In this document: positions 1-11,500 of the stretch, in pieces
Layout of the letters: every line of letters starts with the position of its first letter
Position numbering within the stretch: position 1 is the stretch's first letter
Origin: Arcuatula senhousia
Lineage: Eukaryota; Mollusca; Bivalvia; Mytilida; Mytilidae
Length of the DNA stretch: 64,000 nt
Assembly (NCBI GenBank): GCA_963971305.1
Contig: OZ020303.1
Coordinates: forward strand, 64,666,867-64,730,866
Direction: 5' to 3'
Position numbers and translations under genes: made by a program
Notes under the pieces: model-generated
Database searches by the model: none
The model's input: the letters and a program-made list of their open reading frames with translations, nothing else
Told to the model about the DNA's origin: nothing

Positions 1-1724
1 TTGGTCAAGAGATTATTTTGTGTAAAATTTTATAGTATATAGGAAGGCGGCACATGGTCAGAAATTCAGCTTTTTTCGGTAAGTGTAAATGAGTTTTGTT
101 TTACGTTTTTAATTTTGTCAATGTTATATTAACATGAGGAAACCTTCTTTTTATCTGTATGCATTTTCGATACATGTTATATTTATTTTTTTTACCGTTT
201 CGAAACGCCGAAAAGCAAAAAACCTTTCACGTTAATAAAATTCTTTTAGAAAAAAAATCTGCAGATTTTGCCATTATAACATTGGAATCTGAGATTTTAT
301 GTAGAGATAAGAGATAAAAAGCATAGATACAACTTGTATTTGGTTCTTAGAATAACAAATCAAATATGTCAGAAATTTGATGCTCATTGGCTATCATTGA
401 CGTAACACAGCGTTGTATTATTCAGTAGCATGCTGGTCCAATTATGATAATGTAAAGGGAAGATGAAGCAGATTTGCTAATGAATTGGTTCTTGTTTTTC
501 AACACTGACTCCGAATATATCGTCCAAATCTGTTAAACCTGTTGAAAGGCTGTATTAATAGTTCAGATTTACGATCCTTGGCGATTTGATTTAATACACT
601 TGTAAATCATGTAAATGTTGAAATAATTAACGGAAATAGGGTATATATCTTCACTATAGGGGCTTAAATTGAACAAGGTGGACTTTTCAAGGGTTATTCA
701 AAGCTTAATGTTCAGAATTGGGAAATATGTGTTAGTTAATAATAACTTAATTTAATCAAATTTGGTTTTGATTATTTTGTTAAATATGTTTTCCTGAATT
801 TTGAACTCAAAATCCTAATCTCCAAATTAATACATTTTATTTGTAAGGTTATTAAAATTTGTCATAGCCTATCCCTCAACTAACTGTTCTCTTGAAATAT
901 TTGGCCCACTGGTGTGAAATTAGATTCCTAAAATTAAAAAAATTGTGTAAAAAAGTTCACAAATGTTTTCTTTACATTTGCATGTAAAAAGCGAGATACA
1001 TTTTTGAAGGTGAAATTTGATAAACCAAGATTTAACAATGTATTGAAACTGTAGCCCACACAAATACCTGATTTATTTGTAATTATGCTAATATTTATCT
1101 TAAACGTAGGTCAATGGCATGTCAAGATATTTGATTTTCTCCAACAAATGATGGAGAAATCAACAAGCAGTTTTTACATAGCTCTAGTTTATATATAAAT
1201 TTTCTTGAACCATTTTTCACAAATATAAAGTGATGAATTAAATATTATTTTTAGAGGTTGAGTTGGCTCTGGTTTTCTCTCGACTTGTCCAACAAATCAT
1301 GGCACAACTCTGGTCTATTGAAATCTTTACTCTGTGATAAAGTTCTGACATTGCCGATTTTAAAGAACAAATTTATTCTAAACACCATTGAAAAAGTAAA
1401 TTATTTGCGAATTTAAAGCTTGGAAAACGAAAAGATCGTATTTTTTTTTAGTAGTCTCCTGAGCGAAGATAGTGTCATATAAATATAAGCGTCCTAAGAC
1501 TTGCTGTAATTTAACGATTGGTCAGAAAATGCCAGGATTAAAAATCCCGAATGGAATTCTACAACTTCAATAGTTAAAAAGGCTCGAAGGCTTGAAAAGA
1601 GAACATTTAAACAAACATAATCCTGTATTAAACGGGTTCTCTTTTGAAAACCCCATCAATAGAATGTATTTATAAAATTATGTCAACATCGGCCAATAAT
1701 TCTACAAAATAACATTACAAATAC
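1..1724. other. AT-rich DNA, nothing recognised
   Basis: I see no long open frame, no family motif and no match to the repeat families found elsewhere in the window. Poly-T and poly-A runs are common, as in the rest of the window. Confidence 0.5.
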
Positions 1725-1873
1725 CTGTCCGAACAAGACTCGGACAATGGTCAAATCTACTGGGTTCCCAGGGGATAAATGAACCCATTGTTCAACGTAA
1801 CAAATAACTACCGTATTTTTCACACATGCTTTGTCCACCTTGGTTTTAAATGAAATAGCTGGTAAATGGCGAA
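1725..1873 (-). CDS. possible internal coding exon, unknown protein
   Basis: The minus strand is open between a plausible acceptor (an AATTAG ending at 1874) and a plausible donor (CAG|GTATTT, exon end 1725). The 149-nt segment would encode about 49 residues containing KVDKACVKNT and PGNPVDLTIV. I do not recognise the family. No partner exon was found, and short open stretches with GT/AG edges occur by chance in AT-rich DNA, so this is only a candidate. It could equally be a decayed repeat. Confidence 0.2.
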
Positions 1874-3086
1874 CTAATTGGAATTTGATATTGATCATCG
1901 ATCTTGTAGGAACTATATATATAATATTTATAATTGTAGACTGACCAAAGATGAATTGTCACTTAGTTATATACAGGTGAAACTGGCAGGTGCAATACGT
2001 GGCTGCTTTAGCAACCAACAGAGTTGGTAATTATTTGCTTTTTTATGACTTTTTTTTATATTTTTCCTGTACGTTTTACATGTTTAATTCCAGAATCTTT
2101 CTCAAGATTAGTACAATTTTTAACAAGAAAGTTGTCTTTTTATTTTTTTAATTGTAAATCAATAGTAATAATATTTGTTTCTATTTTTAAATATATTTGA
2201 CATTTTATTGTGACATTTTGATTTTTACGATTTTTACTTGAGGCTTATTTTTATTTCTACTAAATAGTTTGACATAACCATCTAAATACTTTTCATGTAC
2301 ACTCTAATGGTATAATCTTAGGGCAATTTAGATATGTCTGATAATAAATCTTGAAAAAAATCTTTTTCAAATTATACCTGCTTGTAACTCGAAACAATTA
2401 AGTTGCCATTTGTTCTAACAATCATTTTATGTAATTGCTAGTTTTTCTACAAGATACATGTACCTGCAGGGTAAATATCACAGGATGTGCTTGCCTTGAC
2501 AAGAAATGCAATAATTGGACGTAGTACTACATGTACATGTACACACTGGTCAGGACACGAAGGTCGTCCGTCTAACCAACAAGGATATAGATACTTATGG
2601 AGTATTTCGAACTAACAGATTTTGCGGAAACTGAAGCCATTTGCCGAACCAACCAAGGTCGATGATACAGATGGTGTATTTCGAGCCAACTATTTGCCCA
2701 TTGTTTTGGATTCTTCAGGCTGGCTGATGAAACAGATTTGTTTTAGGACTAGGAAGAGCGTCTGAAGAACCAGATTTGAGTCTTTGTCTATAAATGGCAC
2801 TGGTAGAATTCACGGGTTATTGCTAGACCGTGTTCTCCCGGTTGCCATATATAGATTTCGACAATCTCGTCCAAGATCAAGAACAGTTGCTGTCTAGTTG
2901 AAGCCTATATATTTGGAGCTATTGTCCTGCATTCACTTGAAATGTCCGTTTGCTCCTTGGTATTCTTGGTGTTTTGTGAGTTGAAATTTCTGTTAAATTG
3001 CTACCCATTAAAGAAGATCTAGTTCTGTCTGAGTATTGGGAAGTTAAATGTTTATTTCTCAATAATAAGAGACTTGTAATTACAAA
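1874..3086. other. non-coding, nothing recognised
   Basis: AT-rich DNA with a short ACATGTACATGTAC palindrome near 2530. I see no gene or repeat-family match. Confidence 0.45.
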
Positions 3087-3189
3087 ACAGGGACTTGCTC
3101 CCCTCTATCAATATTTTGTTAAAGTCAATGTGCGGTTCGTATCGCACATTGACTCTAAAAAAATATTGATAGAGGGGAGCAAGTCCCTG
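3087..3189. repeat. near-perfect hairpin, small MITE-like element
   Basis: Two arms of about 46 bp (3088-3134 and 3142-3188) are inverted copies ending in CAGGGACTTG / CAAGTCCCTG, around a loop of about 8 nt. The flanks share ATTACAA on both sides, an imperfect candidate target duplication. One diverged arm recurs at 19826-19880, so the arm is dispersed. The CAGGG terminus resembles hAT-type MITEs, which is an inference. A structured RNA precursor is an alternative. Confidence 0.7.
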
Positions 3190-3499
3190 TGATTACAATA
3201 ACAAAATGTATATAGTCTAGATTGTTAAGTTTCATAGTATTTCAGAGATTTTGGAAGCAAGTCAAGCAGTACCTTTTAGAAACATTACGACCATTTATAG
3301 CAGTAACTTTAGACATGTTTGCTTCATAATTCATGCCTCTATGTTACTAAATATGCGGGTCGTTGTAGCATCATTTACTAAGGTTGGATTTGGTTTCGAA
3401 ATATTTTATAGGTTCTTACAATATCGTAACTTTACTTAGTCTGAGAATATATTCAACTCCCATTTAGCAAATACATTGTGTTTTAAAGTTTTTTTTTGG

Positions 3500-3560
3500 C
3501 GCCGGGGCTGGAACCGCTAAGTTCACTTTCATTACGTTGCTATTGCTGCTTAGTTCTTTT
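3500..3560 (+). pseudogene. short relic of the YIDD-type retroelement 3' region
   Basis: A stretch around AAGTTCACTTTCATTACG resembles, on the opposite strand, the segment near 25526-25560 that flanks the decayed reverse transcriptase. It is too short to annotate further. Confidence 0.25.
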
Positions 3561-3944
3561 AGTGCGATTTATTGTGTTTTGTCTAAGCATTATAATGGCT
3601 TAATACAATATCAGATTTTACCGAAAGTGTTGAAAAAGAACCTTTCTTACTTACTCGTTATTATTGATTTCATTCGATCTCGCCAAAGCCAATCAAGCCT
3701 GGTCATTACTTACGTAAATTCATGTATAAATAACTATGTGATAATTTGTTCCATTGTTATTCACAGATCTACATTTATCTATACCTGCCAATGTATAAAT
3801 AAATAGCAAGCACGTTTAGCAAGTAAAATCTTGCACAGTAAAAAAATCATTTTATGTAACAATATTTCACGGCCACGTAACCTGTTTTATTATCCTTTTT
3901 TTGCCGACCTTTGAATTGATAGAAATTGTTATAAGCTCAAGTTG

Positions 3945-4335
3945 AGGGGGGGTATATAGTGAAAGTGGTGTCTGTCCGTCCGTTCTTCTGTTACACTTCT
4001 GGATAACGGCCATCTCTTATCAGCTACTATCTACTCTTCAGCTGATTTTCATAACATTTAACACACTCTTTGTGACATACTAGCTATTGATGTGCACTTG
4101 TATTAAAATTTGGTCAGATTGACATTTGGGGTTTCCCAAAGCAAAACAAGGTCTTAGATGACAAGGGGTACCCATCTCTTTTCCACAACTTCTCCAACAC
4201 CTCAATGGGTTTTTGTGGAACTTTCACACAATCTTTTCACATAGATAAGATGTGCATGTATTATTTTAAAATATGATCAGATCGATTTTGGGGTTTTCCA
4301 TAGCAGAACATGGACGTAGCCCTATACATGTAAAG
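3945..4335 (+). repeat. dispersed repeat (GGGGGTATATAG / CTGTCCGTCCG type)
   Basis: It opens with a G-run and a GTCCGTCCG tract. Two internally similar units follow, each describing 'hand-like' phrases such as GAACTTTCACACAATCTTT and GGGGTTTTCCATAGCA. The same units recur at 24770-25200. No coding capacity is seen. Confidence 0.5.
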
Positions 4336-4397
4336 CCAAACCTTACACTCCATTGAGAGCCTTGATTTCAACTAATCCTCTTTAATCCTCGCCTCAT

Positions 4398-4494
4398 CCA
4401 CAGGCACTTACTTGTTTCTAGAAAAAAAACTTGTATACTAACCATACCGTTTAGTATATCAGTTTATTTTTTTTTCTAGAAACAAGCGCCTGTG
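4398..4494. repeat. hairpin element with CCACAGGC termini
   Basis: Inverted arms of about 42 bp begin CCACAGGCACTT and end CGCCTGTGG, with TTTCTAGAAAAAAA inside each arm and a short loop around 4443. It is a second MITE-like foldback, different in sequence from the one at 3087. Confidence 0.6.
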
Positions 4495-5330
4495 GTCTCA
4501 CCCTCTAAATGGTTCAATGTCCGTAAGTCTGTAGAATCGTGGTGTATCCAAAATGATAACTTGAAAGTGCATTATGGCGTTTAAATGAAATTTTGCACTA
4601 CTGTTTATATACAAATGCAGCAGTGGCCAATTTGGATTATAAGCACACACAAAATATATTTGAGTAAGGTCGCTTTATAACAATTTTTGGTTGAAGCGAT
4701 AGTGGTTATTTAATGCCCAAGGGCAGGGTTTACATATATTGATTGGGATTTCTTTTCTTTGCCTTTCATTGCCCAATTTGAAGGAACAGAAACTGTTCAC
4801 ATTTCTTTAAAATCTGCCAAGTTGTACCGTTAACGTTGATCTATGAATGCCTCTCAACGTGCTGTACTCTGGTAAGTGACGTATCAGTGTAAAGTCAACA
4901 TGCTTTCTGCTAACGTTTTTACTTGTTTTGTTAGCTAGAAACAAAATAAATTTGATCGCTGTTATATAGGTGACGTATTTTTGTCATGTTAAGTTTTTTC
5001 GTGTTTCGTAAAATCGGATTATAACAATTGTAAACCACTAGGAATAAAACGCATGGATTATTGTTCAAATTGACACGCCTTATCCAACATACAACCCTAT
5101 CTGTTCGGATTATAAAAATCGTGAGTCACGAAAAATGTTTTAATGTTACGTCAATGTAACGTATCGTCAAAACACGTATCTTATTTCACCTTACGTCACC
5201 GTAATATTTTAAACTACCTATATGCTAAGCGTATTATATATGGATTTATATGACCCGACCACGTTCGTGTCGATGTCTGCTTTGAGGATAGTCTTACAAG
5301 GTTTTTTGACCTCTTTGCACTTGGTGACTT
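4495..5330. other. non-coding, nothing recognised
   Basis: There is no open frame above background and no match to other families in the window. Confidence 0.4.
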
Positions 5331-6321
5331 GAAATTACAAATACCAAAACGCGGGTATAAACGGTTAATTTGGATATGCTATATATCGACATTTCAAGGA
5401 GTAACCTCTCATCAGTAGCATTTAAACCAAAACATTGGAAGATCAAATTCCAAAACAGTTGCAAACGAAAAGTACTCAAAACCAAAACGTTCGAACAAGG
5501 AAGCCAAATCCAGCACCGAGGATATCGACCATGTGCATTACAAGGAAAGAAACCTGGTGTTTTCATCAATTTTGAATTTAACAATCGAAAATTTCAGCGA
5601 CAATATATTAGAAATTTTATGGTAATTCGTGTCAGACAAGTCTGACTACCAGGCTTGTGATTACCCTCGGGGACCTCTGGTCCACCAGCAGCGGTTATCG
5701 CCCAGTGGTTTCAAAATTACAAATACCAAAACGCGGGTATAAACGGTTAATTTGGATATGCTATATATCGACATTTCAAGGAGTAACCTCTCATCAGTAG
5801 CATTTAAACCAAAACATTGGAAGATCAAATTCCAAAACAGTTGCAAACGAAAAGTACTCAAAACCAAAACGTTCGAACAAGGAAGCCAAATCCAGCACCG
5901 AGGATATCGACCATGTGCATTACAAGGATAGAAACCTGGTGTTTTCATCAATTTTGAATTTAACAATCGAAAATTTCAGCGACAATATATTAGAAATTTT
6001 ATGGTAATTCGTGTCAGACAAGTCTGACTACCAGGCTTGTGATTACCCTCGGGGACCTCTGGTCCACCAGCAGCGGTTATCGCCCAGTGGTTTCAAAATT
6101 ACAAATACCAAAACGCGGGTATAAACGGTTAATTTGGATATGCTATATATCGACATTTCAAGGAGTAACCTCTCATCAGTAGCATTTAAACCAAAACATT
6201 GGAAGATCAAATTCCAAAACAGTTGCAAACGAAAAGTACTCAAAACCAAAACGTTCGAACAAGGAAGCCAAATCCAGCACCGAGGATATCGACCATGTGC
6301 ATTACAAGGAAAGAAACCTGG
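5331..6321 (+). repeat. tandem array of a 382-bp unit (left part)
   Basis: The phrase ATACCAAAACGCGGG occurs at 5341, 5723 and 6105, exactly 382 bp apart both times. Neighbouring units are almost identical, so the array is young. Each unit carries an open frame on both strands, which explains the similar 70-100 residue translations here; I do not treat these as genes. The third unit breaks off at 6321, where a transposon is inserted, and resumes at 10414. Diverged minus-strand relatives lie at 21113-21655 and 45663-45800. Confidence 0.9.
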
Positions 6322-9300
6322 TAGTGCAGTGACAATTTTAAAAAACGTGCTTATTTTCGGAGTTTAATCAACCGGGTGGACACACGGCTAATTTTTGTTT
6401 TATTGTTTAGAGTATACCTTAGGGCAACTTTTTTGCCTGGTCGTAAAGATTTCCCATGGTGCAGTTTTGTTTTTTATGAAGAAAAAGGGGGGCTTTCTGG
6501 TTTGCGGGAAATGTATGTGTTGACTTTGGTTTACAATTACTTTTAAGAGGGCTAAATAGGGTCAAAATTTATAAGTGGTTCAGGTAGACTAGTATTTCAG
6601 ATTTTTTAAACTTTCTTAATGAAGCGTGTTTATTGTGGCGTTTTAAATATTTTTCAAATTAAAAAAAACCTAAAAAAATAACAGAATTTAGGTGTATTTC
6701 AGTTTTAATGACTCAATCCAAATAGGTTTGTGTCTGTATTTTTGTATTTCATTATTGAAATAGGATCACCTTAAAACATTGGGCTAATTTTTATCTTTTT
6801 GTGTGTCCTACTTTTAAAGATATGTTTGAAAAACAGAGATGGTTCAAATCTGTCAAAACTTGTTTCCGGATTTCAGTAACTTAGCATGGCCGATACGATT
6901 CAAAAATTTTAAAGTTGTTTATTTCTTACACATTTAAATCGTCTTAAACACATAGAAAACCCATTTTGCTGACAATAAATCATTATTTTGAGCAAAATAA
7001 AGTATAGCAGAACCTGTTAAGAATAGTTTTTGAATGTAAATTATAATATTTTAGAGGTTTTTCAAAATATCTAAAGACCTAACTATTTAACAGTAAACTG
7101 CAACGGTCCGATAATGTGGCCATATGAATGTCTTCAAAATTGTATTAATAGCTCGTTTTGTAATATATTGAAAACGTTTTAACCCTGGTACTTGCAAGTT
7201 TTCGACTGAATGACACTAAAATTAATATAGATACTTTGAAGTCAGAGGTAAAATAGACGGAATTCCGAAACAAAATTGTTTTCCAAAATTATTGCATTTG
7301 ATTCCAATATAATAAACATGTAAAATTCTAAAAGACAAAATGTTTATTCTCCGAAAAAAAGCCATGACAGAACAGTAATTCTTTGAAATATGCATGCAAA
7401 TTGCATCTTACCCTCTGTTATATAGTCAGCAGTTCAACAATAGAAAATAAAGAGATTTGGAATAAGTGTACGCGATATCAAAGAAAAAAGAGAAAAAAGA
7501 CAGACGCGGTTTCAAATCTGTCGCCTGGAAAACTGTGTTTTAGTTTGAATCAAATGATAGTAAAGCCACATTGTTTAAAACATGTATTTCGATTCCACCA
7601 GACGTTTTCAAATTGTCCATAAAATTATAGAAAGAAATATTTTATTCCGGAAACAGCATTTAGCGAAACAAAGATATATCGTCTCTGTTTGTGTTCCAAT
7701 CCGATACACCTCGATTGTACAGTAAAGATATATGTTATGATATTTAAAAAAGTACCACAATAAAACAAGAAAAGTCGGCAAACTATTTTTTTGGTAAATC
7801 TATAAGTATTATACGAACCTTAAATCCAGATTCACAAGGAAAGCCCTTAAAATTTGAATCAAAGTATAAGATATTTATTAGCACTAAGACTCCATTCGTT
7901 ACAAAGACATGCCCCGACGACATTTCGAGAGGCATTAAGCTTCACTCATGCCGTCCGTGCGAACCGTACATGATAATGATTTGAAATTTGGCAGGGTGGT
8001 CGTTCAGTATGACGGACTGTATGCCTTTCAGTCGGACTTCTACTTTCTTGTTGGGACTGGGTCGACATGATATTAATTTAGGCTAAAATTTCCATCAAGC
8101 TTTTTTCATACACCGTACATAAGAATGATTATAAAACTTGGTAGGAAAGCTCAGTATCACAAACTAAGTCCCAAGCGACTTTAGGATTTGTTGTTCTTCT
8201 ACTCCTCGTTTAGGATATAGCAAGGGCATCCTTGCCCATTCCTTCCTTCTTTATTTGGTTATATACATATAGTTATATCAACAACAACAAAAATAGTCCA
8301 TAGATTAATCAGTCAGTAATGAGGGTTTAACGAACAATCTTACACACAGACTATTGCTAACTGTCATAGCATAATCGTCAGACTTTGATAAATTATATAT
8401 TGCTGAACACCTATTCCACATTTTACAATCTTCTATTGGTGCTTCTCTCTCTCAACGAGCTTGTTGATGGTCCTGGTTCAGGATCTAAATCTATAACGTA
8501 AATGGTGTCCCTAGGTTCAAATCTAGTGTGTCCAGATCCGAAATTTTTGCATTTAAATATGTCTTATAAGAGTAGCTTAACTTGTGCTTTGGCCGAATCG
8601 TATGTGTTTTGTTTTACACTTATATAGCCAGGTGACTTCGTTTAAGTGTGTGGTTTGGGCTTGTTTTGCTTAGGTTATGTGCTCTAATAATCCACTGCTT
8701 TTGAAAAGAACCGCCTTTGCACAGGGTAGTTTCTTAGTTAAACGTAAGTCTTTGTTTGGATTGCCGATGCATAATATCTAAAAGCTGGGAACCATCTTTG
8801 ATTTGATCGATCTTCAATGAATCTGCATGCGATAGTTGATCAACCCGTGTGCCTTCCGCTGAAAAAGTGGCTCTTTGTCTATTCTCTGTGGTACTGGCTT
8901 GGTTTGTGATTTCCTTTGGATGCTGATCATGTTACAAGAGCTGGTTGTCTTGACAACAGAAACTCAATTTGGAAGTGTGGTTGATAGTTTCATATCTGAT
9001 GAAAAAGGCGATTTTTATAAATAAACTACACGAATCTAGAAAATATTGTTTAAAACATATACTAGAATAACAAATAAAAGAATTTCTACATATGTAAGAA
9101 TAGAATATTGTAAAAAATGATAGCAAAACAAACCCAACAATTGAGTGAGTGAGTGAGTTGGTGTTTTACGCCCGTGCAACGCTATATAGGTTATTTACAG
9201 GCGATGAACATGAAAAGGGTGATAAAATGAACATGAAACGATGATGATAAATGAAATATGGGGGTGGGATGGGAAACAAAGGACCGGTAAATTTTGAAGA

Positions 9301-10413
9301 ACCACAGGAAAAGGGGAGAAGTGGGTAGGGGCGGAAAATTTAGCCTATGTGGTGCACTACTGGGCGGTCCACAAAGGGGTCTTTTACGTGCATGAAGCGT
9401 GGCACTCTCCACACACGTTGGCCCACTATGGTCGGCAGTCAGGGTTTCCGTATTATAGACCTGACAACCCCCGCGGACGAGGGCCACCCTATTCAGCCAC
9501 CTAGGGTACACACTTGGTCGCTCTGTGGGCTGAGCACTGACCCGACGTCAGAATCCCAAGACCCTTAGTCGCCTCTTACGACAAGCTAGGCTCTGCTGCG
9601 GGCCTATTCGCCACCCGGGCCCCGCACGGGACCAAACCCAACAAAACTCCAAGAACATTTACATTTTGTTATATTATACATATGTTATATGACCACCACC
9701 GGTATACAGTAAAGTCGACCATTGTTTGTTAGTGCAGTAATTTGGGAAGGAGTGTTGAATAACTTATGTCACTTTTATACTTGTCTACTTGTTTTAGTTT
9801 TAATAATTCTTCTTAGATTTGACGTATTCTAAGTAGAAGAAAAGCTACAAATCGGTTATTTGTAAAGATGATAGAAAATTACACGATGTCAGGCCATGAC
9901 ATGGGTATTTTATAAATGTAATGGTTTTCATATTTTTTGATAAAATCCTTGTTATAAGTTATCAAAAATATGTATACACTTTGAAAAATATTTTGCAATT
10001 GATAAATATGAAAAAACTTTTATAATTATTCAGAACTTCCGGAATAAACATAGAAATTAGAAAAAATGCACCTAGAAGGAAAAGGGACATAATCCAAGAA
10101 GTAACAGAGTTATGACCCCTTATCATTTACTCTATTCGTTTGGTATTTGCTTAAAGTATCTTAAAATATAAAAGTTTAAATAAAATTACAATCCTCTACT
10201 AAAATATAGGCATTAACTTTGCAATTTTACAAAAAATTCCATGCTGACAATTTGACCTTTGACCTCTGATCACAGACCTTTGCACCACTTGTAACCTTTA
10301 CGACCACTCAAAATAAATGGGGTAAGAATTAAGCTATCCAAAAAGGTATGATTCAGCCGTGTGTCAGGGTGGTTGATTAAAATTTGAAATCGACACTCTA
10401 AGTCACTGCACTA
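6322..10413. mobile_element. 4.1-kb TIR DNA transposon, non-autonomous, TGG target duplication
   Basis: The element splits the 382-bp array. The left end is TAGTGCAGTGAC and the right end its exact complement. Further matching inverted blocks follow inward in the same order: TTTAATCAACC, CACACGGCT, GGTCGTAAAG and GGTGCA, so imperfect TIRs reach about 145 bp. The array sequence on each side shares TGG (6319-6321 and 10414-10416), and removing the element restores the unit seen intact at 5560-5570, so the boundaries are firm. No transposase frame is visible inside, so it probably depended on an enzyme encoded elsewhere. A SINE-like copy is nested at 9141-9632. The 3-bp duplication is compatible with several superfamilies; I do not assign one. 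Confidence 0.85.
9141..9632 (-). mobile_element. 492-bp SINE-like retroposon with (ACTC)n tail
   Basis: Perfect 12-bp target duplications (CAAACCCAACAA at 9129-9140 and 9633-9644) flank the copy. Read on the minus strand it starts near CCCGTGCGGGGCCCGGG, has a conserved block containing CTTGTCGTAAGAGGCGAC, and ends with an (ACTC)n tail. The block TGGCGAATAGG near the 5' end resembles a pol III A box, but I could not define a clear B box. Other copies lie at 14486, 33517 and 46548, with a fragment at 29637. Confidence 0.85.
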
Positions 10414-10730
10414 TGGTGTTTTCATCAATTTTGAATTTAACAATCGAAAATTTCAGCGACAATATATTAGAAATTTTATGGTAATTCGTGTCAGACAAGT
10501 CTGACTACCAGGCTTGTGATTACCCTCGGGGACCTCTGGTCCACCAGCAGCGGTTATCGCCCAGTGGTTTCAAAATTACAAATACCAAAACGCGGGTATA
10601 AACGGTTAATTTGGATATGCTATATATCGACATTTCAAGGAGTAACCTCTCATCAGTAGCATTTAAACCAAAACATTGGAAGATCAAATTCCAAAACAGT
10701 TGCAAACGAAAAGTACTCAAAACCAAAACG
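10414..10730 (+). repeat. 382-bp array, part displaced to the right of the transposon
   Basis: It continues the repeat unit exactly where 6321 leaves off and ends at AACCAAAACG. Together with 5331-6321 the original array held about 3.4 units. Confidence 0.9.
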
Positions 10731-10889
10731 ATGAAATTATGTATGCTTTTGCTGCTTTCTGTGAATAAACAAAGCCCATTTCTATAAACTAAACAGTCAT
10801 ACAAACTAAATAGGAATGACAAAAACAATGTTTTTAATAATGCATGCAGGGTAAATCATCTTCCCCTTTTCCTAACATGTCTATTTTAC

Positions 10890-11500
10890 TATTTTTGCAG
10901 TTTTTATACGACTGCATTTTTTTTTTAATTTGCGATCGTATTATGTTATGGTGATGTCATCGTCTGTAGATACATTGGTTTCCGTACGATGAATTTGGTT
11001 GTTGTGAACCTATTGTAATAAAATTTTGAAATGTTAGTAACGCTTAAGTCAGGTTGGTATTGCATTTGGGGTTTCTGTCCCTAACGTTTCAGAAAAAAGG
11101 ACCAAAAGGGCTAAATGGGTGGAATGACAAACTTCTGTAGTTGCCCGGTAGTGGATAGTGTTAAAATGGTTAAAATATGTTTAAAGTAGTTTTTCAATGG
11201 AAATTTACAATCAAATTAATGTCATTTTATTTTAATAAAATTATAAATCATTTTTAAATAGAAATGTTATTTTAATGAATAAATATATTATTCAAGAAAT
11301 AACAATTAATTTTATATCATCGGATCCAGAGGGGGCTACGCCCCCTTTTATGGAAATTTTTAGTTTTAAATTAAATTAACCAAGCTACTTTAAATATTCA
11401 TCCAAAATTTGATGATGGTTTATTTTTCACTCGATTATTACCATTCTTTCTTTATAGTCTTCCCAAATAAATTCTGTCAGCTAAATATATAAATGTTTTT
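10890..11500 (+). repeat. partial copy of the TACGACCGC repeat family
   Basis: It begins TTTTTATACGACTGCA followed by GCGATCGTAT, a small inverted repeat, and then the GTTTCTGTCCCTAACG and GGACCAAAAGGGCTAAA phrases typical of the family. The next copy starts at 11501 in the same orientation. Confidence 0.55.

Noticed and set aside
5294..6367. Several similar 70-100 residue frames on both strands
   Set aside because: They are translations of the 382-bp tandem unit and its repeats. They have no domain pattern, and both strands are open equally.
9191..9568. Frames of 70-106 residues recurring at 9191, 14550, 33567 and 46569
   Set aside because: All fall within copies of the SINE-like element and are not conserved in frame between old and young copies.
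6322..10413. Calling the TIR element a CACTA transposon
   Set aside because: Classical CACTA elements begin CACTA and end TAGTG; here the orientation is reversed and no matching transposase is present.
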